From assembly GCF_004792295.1 (NCBI RefSeq), contig NZ_SRRY01000001.1:594501-658500 (forward strand): DNA of 64,000 bases, written 5' to 3'. The DNA comes from Pseudoalteromonas sp. MEBiC 03607. GTDB lineage: Bacteria > Pseudomonadota > Gammaproteobacteria > Enterobacterales > Alteromonadaceae. Numbering within the stretch: the stretch's first letter is position 1; each line of letters opens with the position of its first letter. Shown here in pieces: positions 36,273-44,595 of this stretch. The notes below the pieces were generated by a model, which had not been told where the DNA came from, ran no database searches, and worked only from the letters and a program-made list of their open reading frames with translations. The position numbers were made by a program, and so were the translations under genes.

Positions 36273-37733
36273 CATGGTTAAATTAAAGCGAAATTCACTG
36301 CCTTTTCCAACAGTACTTTGTACTTCGATTTTACTATTCATTAGCATAAGTAGTTGTTTACATATAGCTAACCCTAATCCGGTAGAGCCACGTTTTATAC
36401 TATTGCGAGCCTGATAATGTGGTTCAAAAATCGCAGTGAGCTCGTCGGCATGAATGCCAACACCAGTGTCTGATACCGCTACAAATAGTTCGTTAGCTTG
36501 CTCAGAAACGCTAACTGAAATCACTCCGCCATCTGGGGTATGGCGAATAGCATTTTCGATTAAGTTCGTTAGCACTCGTTCTAACTTGGCAATGTCAGCA
36601 GTTACTGTGAAATCGCATATCTCAGGGATAACCTTAAGTTTAATGCCTGCAGAGCGAGCGGTTAATTCCAGTTTTGCCACACAGTCATAAATTAACTCGC
36701 CCAAATTAAATGTTTCGGCATTTATTTTTACTTGCCCGCACTCTAAGTTAGCTAATTCAAATATTTGCTCAATGAGTTGTTTTAACTGTTGGCAATTATC
36801 CATCGCTAAATTTAGATAATGTTGCTGCTCTTGCTCACTTAAATGGCTGTTAGGCTTATTAATTACTTCGATAAAACCATGTAATGACGACAGCGGTGTT
36901 CTTAAGTCATGAGAGAGGTGGGTTAGTAATTCGCGACGCTGCTTATCTGCATGCTGTAGGGATTGAAATTGCTCATCGATGCGCGACAACATTGCATGTA
37001 CGCCTTTGCTTAAATTACCAATTTCATTGTTACCCGTGTAACTTGGTCTGAGCGACATCTTTGTTAGGCTGTAATTGGCCGCTTCAATCTGGCAAATTTC
37101 TTTGTTGAGTTGTTTTAGCGGTAATGTGAAGAACCTAAATAATATTAGCATGGCTATAAAAAGCGCGAGCATAGCTGTTATAAACCAAGCCGCACCTAGC
37201 CACAGTGCATCATTTTCTTTGATATTGTTTAAGGTTGTATCAAATGCTTGACCACCAATAATAACGTATAAATAGCCTTGCAGTTGTTGTTGATTAAACA
37301 CCGGGGCAGCAGAGAAAATCTTTTTTGCGTCATGGCTACGTGGATCGTCACCATAAATAGGTGTGGCAGTGGGGTCGTTAATGAGCTTTTTAATGGGAGC
37401 AAGGTTGATCTGTTTTTTAATAACTTGGCCCGGTTTTGCAGAGTATGTAAGTAATTCTCCGCGTGGGTCTACAAAATAAAATTCAAAGTTGGGGCCTAAT
37501 ATCATCAGGGTATGAAATAAATTCTCTAAGGCTTCATAATCATACACACCTTGTTTTATTAAAGGATTGTCATGAACGAGATGCTCAGCCAGCTGTAAGT
37601 GTAAGTTTTGCTGTGCATGGTGCTGCGAAGTTTGCTCAAGATGCTTGCTCCAACTAAATACTAGGGCACATAGTAGGCTAAAAATAAGTACAAGCGACCA
37701 TGCGAGCTTTTGATAGAGTGTCATTGTTTTCAT
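36258..37733 (-). CDS. Sensor histidine kinase
   Basis: About 491 residues from MKTMTLYQKLAW, with a start that overlaps the response-regulator stop (TAATG); an upstream extension is unlikely. It has a membrane span (about 10-30), a periplasmic sensor of roughly 140 residues (YFVDPRGELLTYSAKPG is PAS/Cache-like), a second span (about 180-203), HAMP, HisKA with His275 in LSHDLRTPLSSLHG, and HATPase with NLIENAIRHTP, DTGVGI and GSTGLGLAI. It partners the OmpR-type regulator and lies downstream of two spondin-domain genes. Confidence 0.95.
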   Translation of the reverse strand: MKTMTLYQKLAWSLVLIFSLLCALVFSWSKHLEQTSQHHAQQNLHLQLAEHLVHDNPLIKQGVYDYEALENLFHTLMILGPNFEFYFVDPRGELLTYSAKPGQVIKKQINLAPIKKLINDPTATPIYGDDPRSHDAKKIFSAAPVFNQQQLQGYLYVIIGGQAFDTTLNNIKENDALWLGAAWFITAMLALFIAMLILFRFFTLPLKQLNKEICQIEAANYSLTKMSLRPSYTGNNEIGNLSKGVHAMLSRIDEQFQSLQHADKQRRELLTHLSHDLRTPLSSLHGFIEVINKPNSHLSEQEQQHYLNLAMDNCQQLKQLIEQIFELANLECGQVKINAETFNLGELIYDCVAKLELTARSAGIKLKVIPEICDFTVTADIAKLERVLTNLIENAIRHTPDGGVISVSVSEQANELFVAVSDTGVGIHADELTAIFEPHYQARNSIKRGSTGLGLAICKQLLMLMNSKIEVQSTVGKGSEFRFNLTMQASA

Positions 37734-38461
37734 TAGTGTGTGCTCAGTTGCGATGGGTTTAGTTTGTAGCCAACCCCCCATACCGTTTCAATAAAGTTGC
37801 TAGCGTGATACCGCTCAAACTTACTACGCAGACGATTTATATGTGAATTGACTGTATGTTCATAGCCACAGTGTTGATACCCCCAAACGTGATCAAGTAA
37901 TTGCTGGCGACTAAATACATGATTTGGGTGTTTAGCAAAATACACCAGCAAATCAAATTCGGTGGCAGTAAGATTGATTGCTTGATTAGCTAAAAAAGCC
38001 TGATGACTTGAAAACTCGATATGTAGATCCCCAAGTTGAATGGATTCGGCATTATGCGCTTGTTCATTAGTTGATTGTGCGATGAGCAATTGTGCTCTAT
38101 GGCGCAGTTGTGTTTTGATCCTTGCCTGTAACTCTCTCGCAAAGAAAGGTTTGCAAATATAATCATCTGCACCCATCTCTAAACCAATTACCCGATCCAT
38201 GTCGCTACTTAGTGCAGTCAATAAGATGACAGCTGTTTGCGGATAGTGCTCTTTAATTTTTCGACATAAGCTAAGGCCATCCATTTGCGGTAGATTGATA
38301 TCTAGCAACACCAACCCATAACTTTGATTAGCCAGCTTTTTTATCGCTGCCTCAGCACTTGCTGTTTCGTCAATGTGCAGGTTTAAGCTAGTCAACTGGG
38401 TGGTGATGAGTTGGCGAATGGTTTTATCGTCTTCAACTATGAGTAATTTTTCAGGGCGCAT
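37733..38461 (-). CDS. OmpR-family response regulator
   Basis: 242 residues. Receiver domain 1-120 with acidic residues in IVEDDKT, phospho-acceptor Asp54 in LLDINLP and Lys in DDYICKPF. C-terminal winged helix 140-235 with LTATEFDLLVYFAKHP and VNSHINRLRSKFE. It is co-transcribed with its kinase and lies 58 bp downstream of a spondin-domain lipoprotein gene. A plausible target is the triple 11-bp repeat upstream of the first spondin gene. Confidence 0.96.
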   Translation of the reverse strand: MRPEKLLIVEDDKTIRQLITTQLTSLNLHIDETASAEAAIKKLANQSYGLVLLDINLPQMDGLSLCRKIKEHYPQTAVILLTALSSDMDRVIGLEMGADDYICKPFFARELQARIKTQLRHRAQLLIAQSTNEQAHNAESIQLGDLHIEFSSHQAFLANQAINLTATEFDLLVYFAKHPNHVFSRQQLLDHVWGYQHCGYEHTVNSHINRLRSKFERYHASNFIETVWGVGYKLNPSQLSTH

Positions 38462-38519
38462 CGTTTAATCCAAGTAGCTAAGGCACATCCTTATGACCTT
38501 AGCGTAAGGAGTGCGATTG

Positions 38520-39248
38520 TTATTGCGTCCGCGTTATGACTATTCGAGCAACGGGGTTATCAAACTTGTATTGGCTTGTAAGCACTGAGCTTGCTAAACC
38601 ATCATCTTGAGTTACAACTCCCGGGTGCATTGCTACCCGATTAATGTCGTCTCGCATTTCGTTAAAACCTTCACCTGAATCAGCCGGACCAGGAATAGTG
38701 CCAGCAGCTTCAGAGTTGGCTTCAGTGCCAGCATCATAGGAAAAACTAGTACGAGACAGTGACTCATTAACCGCTAACGAAGACACGTCTATAGCATTAA
38801 GACCGGTAAACGCATCATTTGTATTCACTAACATAGTTGCAACACTGATTTTTAATGAATCAAGCTCCCCGGTTGTTAGTACCATAGTAACCTGTTGACC
38901 CGGTGGTAGTGGGCTTTCTGCAGAAGCGGATTGCAAAGTGTATTCACTGGCTAAAAGCTCGCTGTTGTCGCCGCCTTCGGCCATTAATTCAATAGCACTA
39001 GAAGCTGGTTCGCCAATTTGCCATAGCATGCCATCGGTATGGGCAATCACAGCAACAGGTGAGAAAGGTTGAGCGGCAGTGAGATTAGTCACTTGCACGG
39101 TAAATTGATGGCTTTCTGCCATTTCTCCCATTTGGTTAGTCATCTCATCCACACTGTCTGTCATATCAACAGTCTTTTTATCAGAGCCACCGCAAGCTGT
39201 GAGGCTTCCTGCGAGTGCAATGATGAGTAAGCTTTTTGAAAAGCGCAT
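38520..39248 (-). CDS. Spondin-domain lipoprotein
   Basis: 242 residues with a lipoprotein signal (lipobox LTAC, Cys at 19), then a Met/Glu-rich linker and a spondin_N-type domain (about 47-240). Shared signature motifs: FTVQVTNLTAAQPFSPVAVIAHTDG, PASSAIELMAEGGD and the C-terminal DAGTEANSEAAG and MHPGV. Its neighbour 9 bp upstream is a paralogue without the lipid anchor. Spondin domains mediate extracellular adhesion in eukaryotes; in bacteria they occur in exported proteins of unknown role. It is in one transcript direction with a two-component system. Confidence 0.87.
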   Translation of the reverse strand: MRFSKSLLIIALAGSLTACGGSDKKTVDMTDSVDEMTNQMGEMAESHQFTVQVTNLTAAQPFSPVAVIAHTDGMLWQIGEPASSAIELMAEGGDNSELLASEYTLQSASAESPLPPGQQVTMVLTTGELDSLKISVATMLVNTNDAFTGLNAIDVSSLAVNESLSRTSFSYDAGTEANSEAAGTIPGPADSGEGFNEMRDDINRVAMHPGVVTQDDGLASSVLTSQYKFDNPVARIVITRTQ

Positions 39249-39257
39249 AATAACCTC

Positions 39258-39959
39258 CTATTTCACTGTGATAGTTAACATAGCAACAGGGTTAAGCCAT
39301 CTGTGAACGGTATTATTAAGGTCACTCATTCCACCTTCAGGATCATCGTCACCTAAGTTCCCTGGGTGAATATGAACCATCATATTGCTTTCGCTACTAG
39401 TTACACCGCTTGCATTCATACCGGCATTACCGCCCGGCGCAGCCGGAATACCTGGCATTCCCATAGCACCAGAGCCATCGACAACTCGTTCGTCATTTGC
39501 TTCGGTGCCTGCATCATAAGCGTTTAAATACAGGGTGTAAGTCCCTGCTTCTGATGGGATCATCCAACTGTCTAAACCAACAAAGCCATCATTGGTAGGC
39601 AGTAACATAGCTGTTAACGACAAGTAGTTGTTACCTTCACTGGTGGTAAGCGAAGCCATTGTAGAGCTGGTTGGCGCTAATAAGCCTTCGGCTGGATTGG
39701 CAACCATATCGTTATTTGCTGCAGCTGCTTCATTCATTAATGGCTCTATGTTACCGCCTTCAGCCATCGCTTGAAGAGCCATTGAAGCAGGTGTAGCTAC
39801 GTTAAACATCTGGCTATCGTTAGTGTGAGCAGTAATTAAGATAGGAGTAAAGTGTAAGCCTTGCGTAAGGTTAGTTAGTTTTATATCAAGCTCAGCTGCT
39901 TGGCTTGTAAGGCTAGTGACTGCACATGCAGCAAACAAAGTTAAAGGTAAAGCTTTCAT
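39258..39959 (-). CDS. Spondin-domain exported protein
   Basis: About 233 residues from MKALPLTLFAACAVTSLTSQA, a signal peptide, with AGGAA upstream; a 21-residue extension from 40022 is unlikely. The mature part has ELDIKLTNLTQGLHFTPILITAHT, PASMALQAMAEGGN, DAGTEANDER and HIHPGN, the same spondin_N pattern as the next gene. A Gly/Met/Pro-rich insertion lies near 170-200 (GAMGMPGIPAAPGGNAG). It is first in a four-gene minus-strand group with the second spondin gene and the two-component pair. Confidence 0.87.
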   Translation of the reverse strand: MKALPLTLFAACAVTSLTSQAAELDIKLTNLTQGLHFTPILITAHTNDSQMFNVATPASMALQAMAEGGNIEPLMNEAAAANNDMVANPAEGLLAPTSSTMASLTTSEGNNYLSLTAMLLPTNDGFVGLDSWMIPSEAGTYTLYLNAYDAGTEANDERVVDGSGAMGMPGIPAAPGGNAGMNASGVTSSESNMMVHIHPGNLGDDDPEGGMSDLNNTVHRWLNPVAMLTITVK

Positions 39960-40015
39960 GATCGATTCCTGTTTTTGATGATTCAAAATCAGTATCGAAC
40001 AGCAATATCCAAAAA

Positions 40016-40045
40016 CTTTCACAAAGTTATCACATTTTTATCACA
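40016..40045 (-). promoter_or_regulatory. Three direct repeats at 11-bp spacing upstream of the spondin operon
   Basis: On the plus strand, TTATCACA occurs at 40027-40034 and 40038-40045, and a weaker copy CTTTCACA (6 of 8) at 40016-40023. All three steps are exactly 11 bp, the hallmark of OmpR/PhoB-type response-regulator sites. They lie 57-86 bp upstream of the spondin start, while the -35 region nearest the gene looks poor, consistent with activation. Confidence 0.65.
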
Positions 40046-40182
40046 ACCAAAAAAATCTTCTCAAAAGCCTTTTGTTTGTCTTTTGTGCACGTTTTTGTTT
40101 TAAATCTAAGCAAATTATCTATGGTAAAGTAGCCTAAAGGTTTATAGTAGAAACATAAACAGACCATAACAAGGAATTTAAA

Positions 40183-40554
40183 ATGGATGATAATCAAAAA
40201 GTTGAAATAATTGTAGCCGATAAAGAGCAGCGTAATTGGGCGATGTTTTGTCATTTAAGTGCATTAGCGGGATTACTTTTCCCATTTGGCTCGGTTATTG
40301 GTCCGCTTATTATTTGGCTGGTGAAAAAGGAAGAAATGCCGCTTGTTGCTGAGCATGGCCGCAAGTCATTGAACTTTCAACTCACCATGATGATTGCTTA
40401 CATTGTTAGCTTCTTACTGGTGTTTGTTGTTGTTGGTGTCATTTTATTACCAATCGTTGCACTGTTTTCTTTGATTATGGTTATTGTCTCGGCAATTAAA
40501 GCCAGTGATGGAAAAGAAGTTAATTACCCATTGACGATTGAATTTATAAAATAA
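40183..40554 (+). CDS. DUF4870 family membrane protein
   Basis: 123 residues. The motif RNWAMFCHLSALAGLLFPFGSVIGPLIIWL and the polar segment VAEHGRKSLNFQ are typical of DUF4870 (Tic20-like fold), with three membrane spans. AAGGAA lies before the start. Function is unknown. It is divergent from the spondin operon, sharing a 223-bp gap. Confidence 0.88.
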   Translation: MDDNQKVEIIVADKEQRNWAMFCHLSALAGLLFPFGSVIGPLIIWLVKKEEMPLVAEHGRKSLNFQLTMMIAYIVSFLLVFVVVGVILLPIVALFSLIMVIVSAIKASDGKEVNYPLTIEFIK

Positions 40555-40573
40555 ACTGATTGCCATATAATGA

Positions 40574-40601
40574 GAGCTCAGCCCTTTGCTGAGCTTATTT
40601 T
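40574..40601 (+). terminator. Terminator after the DUF4870 gene
   Basis: AGCTCAGC-CCTTT-GCTGAGCT followed by TATTTT. It lies 20 bp after the stop and just before the yqaA start. Confidence 0.8.
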
Positions 40602-40610
40602 GTGGTATTT

Positions 40611-41045
40611 ATGGCCTATTTCTCCTTATTCCTCAGCGCGTTTATTTCCGCAACCTTATTACCGAGCTCCTCTGAGTTAGTTATGACCGCCATGATTGCC
40701 AGTGGTGATTATCTACTTTGGTTGTTATGGCTAAGTGCAACCGTGGGTAATGTGCTTGGGAGTTGTGTGAATTATTGGCTGGGCACGCAAGTCATGCGAT
40801 TTAAAGACCGTAAATGGTTTCCCGTTTCACAAAACTCGATAGACAAAGCCGAACAGCAATTTAATAAATACGGTATTTACAGTTTGCTATTTGCTTGGCT
40901 GCCTATTGTCGGCGACCCTTTAACGGTTGTTGGCGGAATTTTTAGGGTTAAGTTTTCAATCTTTTTGTTACTCGTGACCCTAGGCAAAGGCGCACGTTAT
41001 TTAGCTGTGCTTGCCTTTGCGGTAGGACTAGAAAAGTTATTTTAA
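40611..41045 (+). CDS. yqaA: YqaA family (DedA/VTT-like) membrane protein
   Basis: About 144 residues from MAYFSLFLSAFISATLLPSSSE, with the conserved YqaA/DedA motifs LPSSSELVM and GNVLGSCVNYWLG and a later amphipathic GDPLTVVGGIFRV segment. DedA-type proteins act in membrane lipid or bactoprenol recycling; the role of YqaA is not established. It overlaps the convergent folX gene by 4 bp. Confidence 0.9.
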   Translation: MAYFSLFLSAFISATLLPSSSELVMTAMIASGDYLLWLLWLSATVGNVLGSCVNYWLGTQVMRFKDRKWFPVSQNSIDKAEQQFNKYGIYSLLFAWLPIVGDPLTVVGGIFRVKFSIFLLLVTLGKGARYLAVLAFAVGLEKLF

Positions 41046-41401
41046 CTTTTTTGCCAATCAAGAGTCAGTGATACTGAATCAGCAAAGCGCAGCGCATGAG
41101 GTTTATCGACACGCACTTTGGCATAGTGAACACTTTGATGCTGGTGGCAAATCGCTAAAATTTCAGCAACCAATTTTTCTAACAGTAAAAAGTGGCCTTC
41201 TTCGACAAGGCTGATCACTTCTTTAGTAATAGTCTTGTAGTTTAGCGCTTTATCGACTGCGTCAGTCTCACAAGCTTGATCAGCAGGGTAGTGAATTTCT
41301 AAATTAATCACTACATCTTGCTTTTTCTCGCGTTCCTCAGGGTTAAAACCAATGAAGGTTCGTAGCCTGAGGTTAGTGACATTAATAATTGCGTTAGCCA
41401 T
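41042..41401 (-). CDS. folX: Dihydroneopterin triphosphate/monapterin epimerase
   Basis: About 119 residues, a full-length FolX. It shows NLRLRTFIGFNPEEREKKQD, HYPAD, LNYKTITKEVI, FLLLEKLVAEI and KPHALRFADSVSLTLDW, with close resemblance to E. coli FolX rather than FolB. The start at 41401 has AGAGGG at a suitable distance; an ATG one codon earlier overlaps the folE stop. FolX epimerises dihydroneopterin triphosphate to dihydromonapterin triphosphate. Operon order folM-folE-folX. Confidence 0.94.
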   Translation of the reverse strand: MANAIINVTNLRLRTFIGFNPEEREKKQDVVINLEIHYPADQACETDAVDKALNYKTITKEVISLVEEGHFLLLEKLVAEILAICHQHQSVHYAKVRVDKPHALRFADSVSLTLDWQKS

Positions 41402-41403
41402 CA

Positions 41404-41958
41404 TTACCCTCTAACTAGTTGTAAGAACTCGTTACGGGTTTTTGGATCTGCTCTGAAGTTGCCTAGCATGACCGATGTACGCATGCTTGAGTTTTGTTTT
41501 TCAACGCCGCGCATCATCATACACATATGTTTTGCTTCAACAATTACACCCACGCCTTTTGCTCCGGTTACTTCTTCAACCGCTTTAGCGATTTGATGGG
41601 TTAATTGCTCTTGAATTTGAAAACGGCGCGCGTACATATCAACAATACGCGCAAATTTAGATAAACCAAGAACTTTGCCATTTGGGATATAGGCAATATG
41701 ACAGCGACCAACGAATGGCAGCAAATGATGCTCACACATAGAGTAAAGTTCAATATCTTGAACCAGCACCATGTCATCGGCGTCTGATGTAAATACCGCA
41801 TTGTTAGTGATCTCGTCTAACGTTTGGCGATAACCTTTAGTCAGATACTCCATTGCTTTAGCGGCGCGCTTAGGCGTGTCGAGTAACCCTTCTCGTTGTG
41901 GATCTTCACCCACGGCGCTAATAATTTCGTGGTAACTCTTTTTTAAATCATCGTGCAT
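41404..41958 (-). CDS. folE: GTP cyclohydrolase I
   Basis: 184 residues with the zinc/active-site motifs [21 protein letters not shown] and the C-terminal [13 protein letters not shown] and EFLQLV, typical of bacterial FolE type I. It converts GTP to dihydroneopterin triphosphate, the first pterin step. It is 18 bp downstream of folM and overlaps folX. Its presence with folM and folX points to tetrahydromonapterin rather than only folate. Confidence 0.97.
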   Translation of the reverse strand: MHDDLKKSYHEIISAVGEDPQREGLLDTPKRAAKAMEYLTKGYRQTLDEITNNAVFTSDADDMVLVQDIELYSMCEHHLLPFVGRCHIAYIPNGKVLGLSKFARIVDMYARRFQIQEQLTHQIAKAVEEVTGAKGVGVIVEAKHMCMMMRGVEKQNSSMRTSVMLGNFRADPKTRNEFLQLVRG

Positions 41959-41976
41959 AGGATTCTCAGTAATTCG

Positions 41977-42696
41977 TTATTTTAAATGTCTGCCACCATC
42001 GACAGGCATCGAACGCCCGGTAATGTAATGGCTGTGTAGTAATAGCTCTACGCTGTGAATAATTTCAGCGCAACCAGGCTCAATGCCCATCAGTGATTTT
42101 TGTAATGTTTTTGCTTTGTATTCGTCGCTATCATCTTCGTTGAAAATGATTAATGACGGCGCAATTGCATTGACCTTGATTGCAGGGGCAAACTTAGCCG
42201 CGAATGATTTTGTTAAGTTATCAAGTGCAGCTTTGCTTGCAGCATAAGCAAGGTGTTTTGGACTACCTTTTTCAACGACATAATCGGTGAGATGAATAAT
42301 ATCGGCAGGGTGTCCTGTATTTTCGTAATGGTGTAGCAGTAAATCGCTCACTGCTAAATTTATTAGGTAGGGCGCTTTTGCATGAATTCGCATCATATTA
42401 TCGAAAAGCGCTGCATAATCATGGTTACTTGCTTCGCAGTCCCAACTAGAAGCGTTATGAATTATGGCTTGAAGTTGATTGGTATGCGATTTTAATTGTT
42501 CTATGAAGTTGGCTATCGCTTCATCACTATTAAAGTCAGCATGAATACATGTAGCCCCCTGTCCAGCTAGTACATCAATGGCTTGATGACGCGTACGGTA
42601 GGTAACAATGATTTCTTGCCCTTGCGCTAAAAAGTGCTCGGCCAAAGCGAGTCCAATTCGTTGGCCTGCGCCAGTAATTAATATGGGCGATGACAT
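41977..42696 (-). CDS. folM: Dihydromonapterin reductase, SDR family
   Basis: 239 residues of short-chain dehydrogenase fold: the cofactor motif TGAGQRIGLALAEHFLAQG, HNAS, and YAASKAALDNLTKSFAAKF with the catalytic Tyr and Lys. The NADPH-specific features and the operon with folE and folX match FolM, which reduces dihydromonapterin to tetrahydromonapterin, the cofactor of bacterial phenylalanine hydroxylase. phhA is not in the window. Confidence 0.93.
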   Translation of the reverse strand: MSSPILITGAGQRIGLALAEHFLAQGQEIIVTYRTRHQAIDVLAGQGATCIHADFNSDEAIANFIEQLKSHTNQLQAIIHNASSWDCEASNHDYAALFDNMMRIHAKAPYLINLAVSDLLLHHYENTGHPADIIHLTDYVVEKGSPKHLAYAASKAALDNLTKSFAAKFAPAIKVNAIAPSLIIFNEDDSDEYKAKTLQKSLMGIEPGCAEIIHSVELLLHSHYITGRSMPVDGGRHLK

Positions 42697-43038
42697 AAAC
42701 TAATATAAAACCTTAGATTTTTAATGTAATGAGTAATGTGTTTAACACTATCAACTATAAACCAAATTACAGAACTATTTCATCTTTACTGCAATGATGT
42801 TGCTAAACTTTCTACGCAAATGAAGATAACCCAGATCATTTTTAGTAATGGAGTAATTGTAGTTAGCGTGGTTTTGATAAGAAAAGCATGTCTTAAGCAA
42901 ACCCAAAAAATCATTACCTAGCAGCTTTCAATGCTGGGCTAAAAGAGGTTTTAGGTATCAGGGAAGAGTTAGCTGTAGGCAATTAAACAGTGTTAATTGC
43001 CTACAGCTAGAAAATAGTGCAGCAAATAATATTGTTGC
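42697..43038. other. Intergenic region with hairpin, no gene supported
   Basis: Between folM and nadE. A short frame on the plus strand (42736-42921) has no ribosome-binding site or family and is not called. A strong hairpin lies at 42971-43008. Confidence 0.6.
42971..43008. repeat. Long perfect hairpin downstream of nadE
   Basis: AGCTGTAGGCAATTAA (42971-42986) and its exact complement (42993-43008) with a 6-nt loop. It is 31 bp after the nadE stop on the minus strand, without a T-run on either side, so it is a palindrome of unclear role that may act as a 3'-end stabiliser. Confidence 0.6.
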
Positions 43039-43875
43039 TTACAGCGCGTCGTAAACGGTTGGAATAGCTTGACGTTTATGTTGAGTGCGAAGATAAATCG
43101 CAGTTAGCTTCTCTTCAACTTCTGCTGAGACTTCTTTGCCTTCTAAGAAATCGTCAATTTGATCATAAGTTAGGCCGAGCGCTTCTTCATCGGTTAAGCC
43201 TGGGCGGTCACATTCTAAATCAGCGGTAGGAGCTTTATGCACTAGCACTGCTGGTGCGCCTAAATGCTCTGCTAGAGCACGAACTTGGCGCTTAGATAAA
43301 CCAAATAGAGGAGCAAGATCACATGCACCATCACCAAATTTTGTGTAAAAGCCGGTAATATTTTCAGCGCTATGGTCGGTGCCAACAACTAATCCTTGGC
43401 AGAAGCCTGCAATTTCATATTGTGCGACCATGCGCTGGCGTGCTTTAACATTACCCTTAATGAAATCTATTTTAGCTTGTTCAGGAAGCTCAGCACTTGC
43501 ACCGACTACCGCGGCCATAGCTTGTTCATGCATACCATCTACAGCTGCTTTGATATTAACCGTCATGCGCTTTGATGGCTTGATAAAGTCAACCGCAAGT
43601 TGTGCTTCGTCTTCATCTGCTTGTACACCGTAAGGTAAACGTACAGCAATGAACTGATAATCGTTGGTGTTATGTTCTTGGTTTAATTCATCTACAGCTA
43701 ATTGACATAAACGACCACAGGTTGATGAATCAACACCGCCACTGATCCCTAATACAAGCGAGCGTGAGTGCGCAGCAATGAGACGGCTTTTTAGAAAGTT
43801 GACGCGACGAGTGATTTCCGCTTTTACATCAATAGTGGGTTGGACTTTCATTTCTGCCAGAATGTCGGCACGCAT
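43039..43875 (-). CDS. nadE: NH3-dependent NAD synthetase
   Basis: 278 residues with the ATP-pyrophosphatase loop [15 protein letters not shown], the NaAD-binding [30 protein letters not shown] region and [18 protein letters not shown]. It amidates nicotinate adenine dinucleotide to NAD with ammonia; no glutaminase domain is present. AAAGGAG precedes the start. Confidence 0.97.
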   Translation of the reverse strand: MRADILAEMKVQPTIDVKAEITRRVNFLKSRLIAAHSRSLVLGISGGVDSSTCGRLCQLAVDELNQEHNTNDYQFIAVRLPYGVQADEDEAQLAVDFIKPSKRMTVNIKAAVDGMHEQAMAAVVGASAELPEQAKIDFIKGNVKARQRMVAQYEIAGFCQGLVVGTDHSAENITGFYTKFGDGACDLAPLFGLSKRQVRALAEHLGAPAVLVHKAPTADLECDRPGLTDEEALGLTYDQIDDFLEGKEVSAEVEEKLTAIYLRTQHKRQAIPTVYDAL

Positions 43876-43963
43876 GGTAGAGCTCCTTTTTTACTTTTGG
43901 TTGTCAGCGTGGAAGCCCCAAGACGAATGGGGTAACTACATTATGTTACGGGTCAGGTTATTA

Positions 43964-44584
43964 TTAAAGACCTAAATGCGCTTTTATTTCGTTAATTTGT
44001 TGCTTAAGTTCGTCTATTTCAGCTCTTAATTGTTGAACTTCGCTACTGTTAATTGCTTCAGGCTCACTCAGCATCTCTTCGATACTATCTGGATCAACGA
44101 ATAAGTGCATATAACGACTTTCTCGTTTTCCTGGCTCACGGGCTAAGCGAGTGACATATTCTTTCTCGATTAATGCAGCTAAAGCTGCTTCCACTTCATT
44201 AACATTACTAAACTCAGCAAGGCGGTTACTTCGGGTTCTAAGCTCGCCGGGGGTTTGTGGTCCGCGTAATAGTAGCAAACAGATAATAGCACGCTGTTGT
44301 TCGGTAAATTGCAAGCTGCCAAACTCGGTATTGCAAAAGCGGTGCGCGTACTTATTAACCCGCCCAGAAAGGCCTTCATCTAAGGTTACTAATCGCTGCG
44401 CAATGAGTTCATCAAGGGTATCTTGTACTTGTGATTCAGATAACGACAGTACTGGATCTCGATTAGATTTTTGGTTGCAAGCGTTGGTAAGTGAATTTAA
44501 AGATAATGGATAATGTTCAGGTGTTGTACTTTGTTTTTCGAGCAAACAGCCAATGACGCGTTGTTGATTTATTGATAATTGCAT
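43964..44584 (-). CDS. yceH: YceH family (DUF480) protein
   Basis: 206 residues with tandem winged helix-like units. [35 protein letters not shown] is the DUF480 signature. A C-terminal coiled coil (about 180-204, [19 protein letters not shown]) follows. The molecular role is unknown. It lies 11 bp after the hybrid kinase stop on the same strand. Confidence 0.93.
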   Translation of the reverse strand: MQLSINQQRVIGCLLEKQSTTPEHYPLSLNSLTNACNQKSNRDPVLSLSESQVQDTLDELIAQRLVTLDEGLSGRVNKYAHRFCNTEFGSLQFTEQQRAIICLLLLRGPQTPGELRTRSNRLAEFSNVNEVEAALAALIEKEYVTRLAREPGKRESRYMHLFVDPDSIEEMLSEPEAINSSEVQQLRAEIDELKQQINEIKAHLGL

Positions 44585-44595
44585 TGTTTTACTCT

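Noticed and set aside
40030..40254. Minus-strand frame over the spondin/DUF4870 gap
   Set aside because: It overlaps the DUF4870 start and the 11-bp repeats; composition looks non-coding.
42736..42921. 61-codon frame between folM and nadE
   Set aside because: No ribosome-binding site, no recognisable family, AT-rich gap.
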